64,000 nt of DNA from Mucilaginibacter sp. GTDB lineage: Bacteria > Bacteroidota > Bacteroidia > Sphingobacteriales > Sphingobacteriaceae. Position 1 is the stretch's first letter. Every line of letters starts with the position of its first letter. The translations under genes and the position numbers were made by a program. Shown here piece by piece: positions 8,149-14,911 of this stretch. The stretch is from the NCBI RefSeq assembly GCF_025359345.1, contig NZ_JANYGQ010000015.1, forward strand, positions 62,001-126,000. The letters run 5' to 3'. The notes below the pieces were generated by a model, which searched no databases, had not been told where the DNA came from, and saw only the letters and a list, made by a program, of their open reading frames with translations.

Positions 8149-9276
8149 ATGAAACTAAATTTAAACATACAACCATTAAGCTCATGGATTAAGACCGGTA
8201 GCGAACCGTTATTAATTGCAGGACCTTGCAGTGCCGAAACTGAAGACCAGTTGGTAGCCACCGCCCATTTATTAGCAAAAACCGGCAAGGTATCAGCCCT
8301 TCGTGCAGGTATCTGGAAACCACGTACCCGTCCGGGTGAGTTTGAAGGCATTGGCAGCATTGGCCTACAATGGTTAAAACGCGCAAAGGAAGAAACCGGC
8401 CTGCCAACTGCCATTGAAGTTGCTACCGCCAAGCACGTTGAAGAAGCTTTGGCCGCAGGCGTTGACATCCTTTGGGTGGGCGCACGCTCAACCGTTAACC
8501 CTTTTACCGTGCAGGAAATTGCTGACGCTTTGCGCGGCGTTGATATACCGGTAATGGTTAAAAACCCGGTAAATCCCGACCTTTCATTATGGATTGGTGC
8601 GTTGGAGCGTATCAATAATGCAGGTATTACCAAGTTAGCAGCTATACACCGTGGTTTTTCATCGCACGAAAAAAGCGCATTCCGTAACGAGCCAATGTGG
8701 GATTTGGCCATCAGCCTTAAAACACTGGCACCAGAATTACCACTAATTAACGACCCAAGCCACATTACCGGCAACCGTGATTTGATTGGCTACATATCGC
8801 AAAAAGCATTGGATTTGGATATGCAGGGCTTAATGATAGAGAGCCACATCGACCCTTCAGTGGCCTGGACAGACGCTAAACAACAGGTTACGCCTGCTGC
8901 TTTGGTTGAAATTATTGAACACTTAACCTTGCGTAAGCCTGAAATTCGCAATGCTGCTGTAAAGGATAAATTGGAAGAACTACGTCACCAGATTGACAAA
9001 ATAGATGACCTGGTTATTCAGAAAATGTCTGAGCGTATGAACATTGTTGAGCAGATTGGTAACTACAAAAAAGACAACAACATCACAATTTTGCAAGTTA
9101 ACCGGTGGGATGAGATTTTGAGAAAAGGCGTTAACTACGGCAAAGCCCTAAAATTAAGCGCAGAGTTTACTGAGAAATTGCTGGAATTGATCCACGCAGA
9201 ATCAATCCGCAAACAAACCGAGATAATGAATAAGGACAAAGCCGGACAGGCAGCAGATAAATTAACGCACGCGTAA
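8149..9276 (+). CDS. Bifunctional DAHP synthase / chorismate mutase (AroQ type)
   Basis: A 375-residue fusion. Residues 1 to about 260 form a type I DAHP synthase barrel of the short KDPG-like kind, with LIAGPCSAETEDQL, ALRAGIWKPRTRPGEFEG, VMVKNPVNPD and the metal-site stretch LINDPSHITGNRDLIG. Residues about 275-360 form an all-helical AroQ chorismate mutase (LEELRHQIDKIDDLVIQKMSERM, then QVNRWDEILRKG). It catalyses both the entry step of the shikimate pathway and chorismate to prephenate, which feeds pheA directly upstream. The fusion is characteristic of Bacteroidota. It sits 159 bases after pheA across a repeat-filled spacer, presumably in the same attenuated transcript. Confidence 0.95.
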   Translation: MKLNLNIQPLSSWIKTGSEPLLIAGPCSAETEDQLVATAHLLAKTGKVSALRAGIWKPRTRPGEFEGIGSIGLQWLKRAKEETGLPTAIEVATAKHVEEALAAGVDILWVGARSTVNPFTVQEIADALRGVDIPVMVKNPVNPDLSLWIGALERINNAGITKLAAIHRGFSSHEKSAFRNEPMWDLAISLKTLAPELPLINDPSHITGNRDLIGYISQKALDLDMQGLMIESHIDPSVAWTDAKQQVTPAALVEIIEHLTLRKPEIRNAAVKDKLEELRHQIDKIDDLVIQKMSERMNIVEQIGNYKKDNNITILQVNRWDEILRKGVNYGKALKLSAEFTEKLLELIHAESIRKQTEIMNKDKAGQAADKLTHA

Positions 9277-9300
9277 TTGCCCGCATAACCTTGCACTTTG

Positions 9301-9419
9301 GAGACGCGAAGCATCGCGTCTCTACAAAAGGTGTTTTTAAAATTCCGTAGAGGCGCAATATTTTGCGTTTCCTGAACAGAAAATTATATACAGAGACACA
9401 AAGTATTGTGTCTCTACAG
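9301..9419. repeat. Three REP-like palindromes (GAGACGC family)
   Basis: Three short hairpins lie in series. GAGACGCGA/TCGCGTCTC is at 9301-9309 and 9314-9322. A degenerate AGGCGCAA/TTGCGTTT is at 9351-9358 and 9363-9370. AGAGACACAA/TTGTGTCTCT is at 9392-9401 and 9406-9415. The arms flank four-base loops and are followed by TACA or TACAGG in the first and third. A fourth family member lies at 32934-32953. The last hairpin ends 16 bases before the aroA start, so it may affect aroA translation. Confidence 0.8.
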
Positions 9420-9431
9420 GAATATATTTTA

Positions 9432-10718
9432 ATGAAACATAATATCATCCTTACCAAAACAAGCAAAACAACAAAAGGCACGGTACAGCTGACTGGTTCA
9501 AAAAGTGAGTGCAACCGGGCGCTGATAATTGAAGCGCTAAGCAATGGTAAGGTAAAAGTTGAAAATATTTCGGACGCAGCGGATGCGCAGACGTTGTCTG
9601 AAGTCCTGAGTCGAAAGTCTGAAGTCTTGAGTCAGAAAGCAAACGATTCCGGACTTGAGACTCAAGACTTAAAGCTCGTAGACATTGGCCCCGCTGGCAC
9701 GGCTATGCGTTTTCTAACTGCTTATTTTACATTGCAGGATGAAGAGGTAATACTAACCGGCAGCGCACGGATGAAGCAACGCCCGATTGGCGTTTTGGTA
9801 GACGCTTTACGCGAGTTAGGTGCCCAAATTGACTATGTAGAAAATGAAGGGTTCCCTCCTATTAAACTAAAAGGCAGCTTAGCGCAGCAATCTAACAAGG
9901 TCAGTATAAAAGGAAATATAAGCAGCCAGTACATTACTGCCTTGCTGCTTATAGCTGCCCGGCTGCCTTTGGGTTTAGAATTGCATATCGAAGGCGATTT
10001 AACCTCGCGACCTTATGTTGAAATGACGCTAGCCATGCTGCAAACAGCCGGTATTCAACACAAATGGGTTGATAACGTAATTTCGATTGAGCCGCAGGAA
10101 TTCAAACCGACATCGATTTATATTGAACCGGATTGGAGCGCCGCGTCGTATTGGTATGCGATTGCTGCTTTATCGGACGAAGCGGAGTTATTTTTACCCG
10201 GTTTGACCCAGTATAGCCTGCAGGGTGATAGCGTTATAACCGAGATAATGGCCAACTTTGGTATTACTTCGCAATTTAAGGATGGCGGTGTCTACCTGCA
10301 AAAGGAAGTTAAACCAGTCTTCCGGAAAATATTTGACATGAAGGAATGCCCCGACCTGGCACAAACTGTTATAGTGGTTTGTGCAGCGTTAGGCCACGAA
10401 GCTACATTTACAGGACTTGAAACCCTGAAGATAAAAGAAACCGACCGCATAAAAGCCCTGCAAAATGAGCTTGCAAAAATTGGCGTTAAACTGGTTGAAA
10501 AAGGCCAGGTTTATAAGCTTGACTGCAGCGAAAAGCAAATCCCCGACCGTATATTTGTAAATACCTACGACGACCACCGTATGGCCATGGCCTTTGCGCC
10601 GCTGGCGTTAGTGGTGCCCGAGGTGGAAATTGAAGATGCCGATGTGGTTGAGAAATCGTACCCGGCTTTTTGGAAAGATTTGGAGAAGGCGGGATTTGAG
10701 GTGGAGGTGAAAGTGTAA
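9432..10718 (+). CDS. aroA: 3-phosphoshikimate 1-carboxyvinyltransferase (EPSP synthase)
   Basis: A 428-residue enzyme that joins shikimate-3-phosphate and phosphoenolpyruvate. The start at 9432 is chosen because MKHNIILTKTSKTTKGTVQ begins the conserved fold, while the upstream in-frame start at 9363 lies in a repeat palindrome. Visible motifs: LTGSKSECNRALII (residues 20-33, phosphate-binding), DIGPAGTAMRFL (84-95), KQRPIGVLVDALR, EPDWSAASYWYA, and ECPDLAQTVIV with KIKETDRIKAL near the C-terminus, then DDHRMAMAFAPLAL. Residues about 60-81 are encoded by a repeat that seems inserted in frame between the QTLSEVL helix and the DIGPAGTAMR loop, making it longer there than expected. It is third in the phenylalanine operon. 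Confidence 0.95.
   Translation: MKHNIILTKTSKTTKGTVQLTGSKSECNRALIIEALSNGKVKVENISDAADAQTLSEVLSRKSEVLSQKANDSGLETQDLKLVDIGPAGTAMRFLTAYFTLQDEEVILTGSARMKQRPIGVLVDALRELGAQIDYVENEGFPPIKLKGSLAQQSNKVSIKGNISSQYITALLLIAARLPLGLELHIEGDLTSRPYVEMTLAMLQTAGIQHKWVDNVISIEPQEFKPTSIYIEPDWSAASYWYAIAALSDEAELFLPGLTQYSLQGDSVITEIMANFGITSQFKDGGVYLQKEVKPVFRKIFDMKECPDLAQTVIVVCAALGHEATFTGLETLKIKETDRIKALQNELAKIGVKLVEKGQVYKLDCSEKQIPDRIFVNTYDDHRMAMAFAPLALVVPEVEIEDADVVEKSYPAFWKDLEKAGFEVEVKV
9596..9670. repeat. Palindromic repeat inserted in frame within aroA
   Basis: Two near-identical 17-mers, GTCTGAAGTCYTGAGTC, at 9596-9612 and 9617-9633 have a 21-base period. AAGTCTTGAGTC at 9622-9633 has an exact 12-base inverted partner, GACTCAAGACTT, at 9659-9670. 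The unit keeps the aroA frame open and encodes a Ser/Lys/Gln-rich loop. Confidence 0.8.
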
Positions 10719-10746
10719 AGCCGAAAGGCAAAAGCTAAAAGCCCCG

Positions 10747-10897
10747 CGTCATTGCGAGGAACGATCCGCCAGCTGGCGGACTACGCAGGACATTCAGGGA
10801 ACAAAACAGTTGTGGCGTGTATGCGGCCGCCTGCTCATCACAAACTAAAGGTCCTTGATTTGCATGTGAAGAGGTTGCTTCGTTCCTCGCAATGACG
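10747..10897. repeat. Palindromic element with 17-bp inverted ends between aroA and aroC
   Basis: CGTCATTGCGAGGAACG at 10747-10763 is the exact reverse complement of CGTTCCTCGCAATGACG at 10881-10897. A perfect 16-base palindrome, TCCGCCAGCTGGCGGA, lies inside at 10765-10780. A decayed copy is at 28104-28156. Such CATTGCGAGG elements are widespread dispersed repeats; no coding content is seen. Confidence 0.8.
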
Positions 10898-10963
10898 GGC
10901 GCAGAAATAAAATCAAAGAAATCGATGTAATCATTCACCAATCGGTGAAATCAAAAAAATAAA

Positions 10964-12061
10964 ATGGCAGGCAATTCATTTGGGCAATTATTCAGGATAA
11001 CAACTTTTGGCGAATCGCACGGCGAGGCTATTGGGGTAATAATAGATGGCTGCCCGGCGCAACTGGATATTGATATGGATTACATACAGGGCGAGTTGGA
11101 CAAACGCAAGCCTGGCCAATCCAAAATCACCACGCAGCGTAAGGAAAGTGATACAGTAAAAATTCTTTCAGGCATTTTTGAAGGTAAAACCACGGGTACA
11201 CCCATTATGATGCTGATACCAAACGAGGACCAGCGCTCAAAGGATTACACCCACAATGTTGATGTTTTCCGCCCGTCGCATGCAGATTACACCTACCAAA
11301 CCAAATACGGCATCCGCGACCATCGCGGCGGTGGCAGGTCGTCCGCCAGAGAAACTGCGGCCCGTGTTGCAGCAGGCGCTGTGGCTAAGCTAATGCTAAA
11401 GACCCAGGGTATTGATATTGTTGCCCATGTAAGCAGCGTGGGTAAAATCAATGCACCTAACGTAGAGATAAAAAACGCCGATGAATTTATTGCGGACCGC
11501 GAAAAAAACATTGTGCGCTGTGCCGATCCGGCTACTGCGGAAGAAATGATCGAATATATTGATTCTATCCGCAAGCAAGGTGACACCGTAGGCGGCAAAG
11601 TGAGTTGCTATATACAAAATTGCCCTGTGGGCCTTGGCGAGCCTGTGTTTGACAAGCTGCATGCCGATCTTGGTAAAGCAATGTTAAGCATCAACGCGGT
11701 GCATGGTTTTGAATATGGTTCGGGCTTTGCGGGCAGCGAAATGCGCGGCTCTGAACATAACGATATTTTCATTAAAAACTCATTGGGCCAGGTTGGCACA
11801 CTTACCAATTATTCCGGCGGTATACAGGGCGGCATAAGTAACGGTATGCCAATTGCGTTCACTGTAGCATTTAAACCGGTCGCCACTATAATGCACAACC
11901 AGGCTACTATCGATAGCGAGGGTAATGCAGCCGAAATATCAGGCAAAGGCCGGCACGACCCTTGTGTGGTACCACGCGCAGTGCCTATTGTTGAGGCAAT
12001 GGCTGCACTAGTGCTTGCTGACCATTGGTTGAGGAACAGGAACTCGATATTGCAGCGATAA
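10964..12061 (+). CDS. aroC: Chorismate synthase
   Basis: A 365-residue FMN-dependent enzyme that makes chorismate from EPSP. Family signatures are all present: [17 protein letters not shown] near residues 17-33, [39 protein letters not shown] around 105-143, and [20 protein letters not shown] around 285-305, with [20 protein letters not shown] close to the end. It follows aroA by 245 bases across a palindromic repeat and is the last aromatic gene. The 280 bases after it hold no gene and no clear terminator. Confidence 0.96.
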   Translation: MAGNSFGQLFRITTFGESHGEAIGVIIDGCPAQLDIDMDYIQGELDKRKPGQSKITTQRKESDTVKILSGIFEGKTTGTPIMMLIPNEDQRSKDYTHNVDVFRPSHADYTYQTKYGIRDHRGGGRSSARETAARVAAGAVAKLMLKTQGIDIVAHVSSVGKINAPNVEIKNADEFIADREKNIVRCADPATAEEMIEYIDSIRKQGDTVGGKVSCYIQNCPVGLGEPVFDKLHADLGKAMLSINAVHGFEYGSGFAGSEMRGSEHNDIFIKNSLGQVGTLTNYSGGIQGGISNGMPIAFTVAFKPVATIMHNQATIDSEGNAAEISGKGRHDPCVVPRAVPIVEAMAALVLADHWLRNRNSILQR

Positions 12062-12343
12062 CGCGAAATTCGTTGTGCATATTAGTCTAATAATTAAGTA
12101 AGCCTATAACTTGGATATTTATCATTTACAAGTATCCACAAGTTTCCTCCGAACCGGGGTTATGTTTATCTTTCCGCTCATCAAAAACAAGATGCGGCAT
12201 CTCATAACTGGCCTTGGTTGACAGCAACTAACTTTGCCATTGTTTGTAAATATTATTTCCCCGGTTAGGTTACCTTTAGATATTTAGAAGTATAAAGATC
12301 AGGGTGTTAATCACAATTCGCCCCAAAAAATGTCTTTTTACTC

Positions 12344-13551
12344 ATGCTTACCTATACTATCCAATTATACAAAAATGCATACAACGGACTATCTAAAAAT
12401 AGCTGGTACCTTTCTGCAGTAATGCTCATTAACCGGGCGGGTACTATGGTGGTGCCTTTTATGAGCATTTACTGTGTAAAGCAACTACATTTTAGCATAG
12501 TGCAGGCAGGGGCAGTTATGTCGCTATTCGGGGTGGGTGCAATAAGCGGTTCGTTTGTTGGGGGCAAACTAACCGACAAATTTGGATTTTATGATGTACA
12601 GGTAGGCGCCTTGCTAAGCGGCGGCATTTTATTTTTGGCGCTGGGTTATCAACATACTTTTCCCACAGTTTGCTTTGGCACATTTATACTAAGTTTTTGT
12701 AACGAGTCGTTTCGCCCGGCAAACTCCACTGCCATTGCGCATTACAGCACGCCGGAGAATAAAACACGCTCCTATTCGCTGAACCGGCTGGCGATAAACC
12801 TTGGCTGGGCTGTTGGCGCCGGTTTTGGTGGATTGCTGGCATCCGTAAATTACCATTTGTTATTTTGGGTTGACGGCAGCACGAATATTTTGGCGGGATT
12901 ACTTTTGCTTAAAATTATGCCACGGGCCGGCATTGTTAACACCATTAAAAAATGGAAGCCGGTGTTGCAAAAATCTCGCCGTACCGCGACAAAGTTTACC
13001 TGGTTTTTATCCTGCTTTCAACATTGTTCGGCATGTGTTTTTTCCAGTTTTTTATAATGGAACCGGTATTTTACAAACTGCAATGGCATTTCAGCGAACG
13101 ATTTATCGGCTCGCTGATGGCCCTTAACGGCATACTTATCGGTATAGTTGCAATGGTACTGATAAACTATCTTGAAGGCAAAATGCATGTGTTGATTTAT
13201 ATAGTCGGTGGGGTTTTGCTGGGTGCAGTAGGCTTCGTCTTGCTCGTTTACCTGCCGGCCAGCGTAGCCGGTGCTTTAATAATTGTTTTATTGATGACTT
13301 TCGGCGAGATGCTAGCAATGCCTTTTATGAACACCTTTTGGATAAGCCGCGCCAGCGAATACAACCGCGGCGAATATGCAGCCTTGTACAGCATGTCGTG
13401 GTCGGCTGCGCAGGTTTGTGCGCCGGTTGTTGGCGGCGTGGTAATTAGTTATGGTGGTTTTAGTTTGTTGTGGTGGGCGCTATGCGGACTGAGTGTTGTT
13501 GCGGCCGGGGGGTATTATTTATTGTATAGGTTTACAAGGCATAGCCAATAA
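12344..13551 (+). pseudogene. MFS transporter split by a frameshift
   Basis: Two overlapping frames together encode one twelve-span major facilitator protein. The N-half (from 12344) has spans plus the signature GKLTDKFGF loop and reads to a stop at 13057. The C-half is read in the -1 frame up to 13551 and shows spans such as VLIYIVGGVLLGAVGFVLLV. The switch must fall near 12947-12973, where an A6 run (12947-12952) and an A5 run (12969-12973) sit; one missing A in either restores a continuous protein of about 400 residues. Causes could be a real inactivating mutation, a sequencing indel or slippage. Substrate unknown; the nearest relatives are drug- or sugar-efflux MFS proteins. Confidence 0.8.
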
Positions 13552-13588
13552 TATTTAAACATCTTGTACGATTTAATTATATTTGTGT

Positions 13589-13807
13589 ATGGAAACGCTT
13601 GTTATAAATATTCCGGAGAAAAAGAGTGCTTTAGTTAAACAGCTATTAAAGGAGTTAGGCGTAACGATAGACAAAAAAGCTACTGTTAATTGTACAAAAT
13701 CACATCTTCCAAATGCATTAACGGCTAAGACCATTGAGGATGCCCATAATGGGATTGGATTAGAGGGGCCTATAACCGACTTAAAAGCTTTTATGGATTC
13801 CTTATAA
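13589..13807 (+). CDS. Antitoxin-like partner of the YafQ-family toxin
   Basis: A 72-residue protein starting at the ATG at 13589 (METLVINIPEKKSALVKQLLKELG). It is short, has an N-terminal strand followed by a helix, and ends in an acidic/hydrophobic tail (LEGPITDLKAFMDSL) of the sort that wraps a toxin. By sequence alone it is a typical small unclassified antitoxin. Its stop codon shares one base with the start of the toxin gene (TAATG), a hallmark of translational coupling in type II modules. The operon is probably autoregulated, but no operator was resolved. Confidence 0.75.
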   Translation: METLVINIPEKKSALVKQLLKELGVTIDKKATVNCTKSHLPNALTAKTIEDAHNGIGLEGPITDLKAFMDSL

Positions 13808-14088
13808 TGTTTGTTTTAACAATAACCGGTCAATTTAAAAAAGACCTTAGAGCAATAAAAAAGCGTTCGTCGAAAAACCATCAGTTGGTGTTTAATTTTC
13901 TCTCTGAATTAAAGATTAAAGGAGCTGCAGGGATAAATAAAAAATACTTACCTCATAAGTTATCAGGGAATTACAAAGACGATTGGGAAGCTCACATAAA
14001 ACCTGACTTGCTTATAATTTGGTTTGAAATAACCAATGAGAATGAAATATTGTTATTAAGAGCAGGCTCACATTCGGATTTGTTTTAA
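13807..14088 (+). CDS. YafQ/RelE-superfamily mRNA interferase toxin
   Basis: A 93-residue basic protein with the RelE fold: FKKDLRAIKKRS at the N-terminus, then PHKLSGNYKDDWEAHIKPDLLIIWFEI, and the C-terminal LLLRAGSHSDLF. The pattern of H-x-L-x-G...W-E-x-H-I...LLI-x-W and R-A-G-S-H-S-x-L-F is diagnostic of YafQ-type endonucleases, where the C-terminal His and Phe are catalytic. Members cut mRNA on the ribosome when the antitoxin is degraded. It overlaps the antitoxin gene by one base. Confidence 0.88.
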   Translation: MFVLTITGQFKKDLRAIKKRSSKNHQLVFNFLSELKIKGAAGINKKYLPHKLSGNYKDDWEAHIKPDLLIIWFEITNENEILLLRAGSHSDLF

Positions 14089-14126
14089 ACGATTTATTAT
14101 CATCGTTCGTTTTAAACTTTCTTTTC

Positions 14127-14186
14127 GGTAAGCTGAAAGCTTACCACATGCTACCACGAGTTACGCTTTGCTAAACTCGCGGTAGC
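14127..14186. terminator. Double hairpin between convergent genes
   Basis: GGTAAGCT/AGCTTACC (14127-14145) and GCTACCACGAGTT/AACTCGCGGTAGC (14150-14162 and 14174-14186, one mismatch) lie between the toxin stop and the LOG gene stop. They could serve as a bidirectional terminator, though neither has a long T run. The second resembles CTACCGC palindromes near 28.2-28.4 kb. Confidence 0.45.
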
Positions 14187-14193
14187 GATTAGG

Positions 14194-14772
14194 TCAAATT
14201 CTATCCCTAAACCAAACCTCATCGGGCTTTATCTCAATAGTATCCATCAGGTTAACCAATTCTACAGCATCACCCGACGATAAAACCAGACCACGGTTTG
14301 CCGGTTTCAGGAACTTTTGCTCAACCATCAGGTCCATTTGCTGTAGCAGCAAGTCGTAAAAGCCGTTTACATTTAGTATGCCTACCGGGTGGCTATGCAG
14401 GCCAAGCTGTAGCCAGGTTAGCACTTCGAAAAACTCTTCGAGGGTACCAAAACCGCCGGGCAGCATAATGATGCCGTCGCAAAGATCATTCATCAGTTGT
14501 TTGCGCTGGTGCATGTTTTCGACTATGTGCAATTCGGTCAGGCCTGTGTGACCAACTTCCTTATCCATCAAAAATTGGGGGATTACGCCAATTGCTTTAC
14601 CGCCATGATTTAAAACAGCATCGGCCAAAATGCCCATTATGCCAACTTTGCCGCCGCCAAATACCAGGGTGATGTTGCGGTTTACCATCACTTCGGCCAG
14701 TTGTTCAACAGTCTGTCGCAGCAAAACGTCGCCATTAAAGTTAGCGCCGCAAAAAACACAAATTGCTTTCAT
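14194..14772 (-). CDS. LOG-family protein (TIGR00730; nucleotide 5'-monophosphate phosphoribohydrolase)
   Basis: A 192-residue Rossmann-like protein. It has the family nucleotide-binding motif GGGKVGIMGILADAVLNHGG and the catalytic signature MLPGGFGTLEEFFEVLTWLQLG (PGGxGTxxE). Relatives hydrolyse the N-glycosidic bond of cytokinin ribotides or ordinary AMP-like nucleotides to release the base. The N-terminal FCGAN motif is typical. No operon partner; it is convergent with the toxin-antitoxin pair. Confidence 0.93.
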   Translation of the reverse strand: MKAICVFCGANFNGDVLLRQTVEQLAEVMVNRNITLVFGGGKVGIMGILADAVLNHGGKAIGVIPQFLMDKEVGHTGLTELHIVENMHQRKQLMNDLCDGIIMLPGGFGTLEEFFEVLTWLQLGLHSHPVGILNVNGFYDLLLQQMDLMVEQKFLKPANRGLVLSSGDAVELVNLMDTIEIKPDEVWFRDRI

Positions 14773-14911
14773 AAGTAGTGGAATTGTAGTGGCGAAGGTC
14801 GTAAAAAACGGGTGACGAAAAAAAGTTTACCATATTATTTTGTTAAAATTGTGAAGCCAATATTTATACACCTGCTATATTCCGGGTCCTGGCCTGTTTA
14901 AACCTTTTGAA

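Noticed and set aside
9363..9431. An upstream start that would lengthen AroA by 23 residues
   Set aside because: The start lies in the second REP-like palindrome and the extra residues do not fit the family.
10735..10941. A 68-residue frame on the minus strand between aroA and aroC
   Set aside because: It is the translation of the CATTGCGAGG palindromic element; no protein features.
12947..12953. Programmed -1 frameshifting in the MFS gene as the preferred explanation
   Set aside because: The A6 run has only a partial slippery pattern and no clear downstream stimulator; mutation or read error is simpler.
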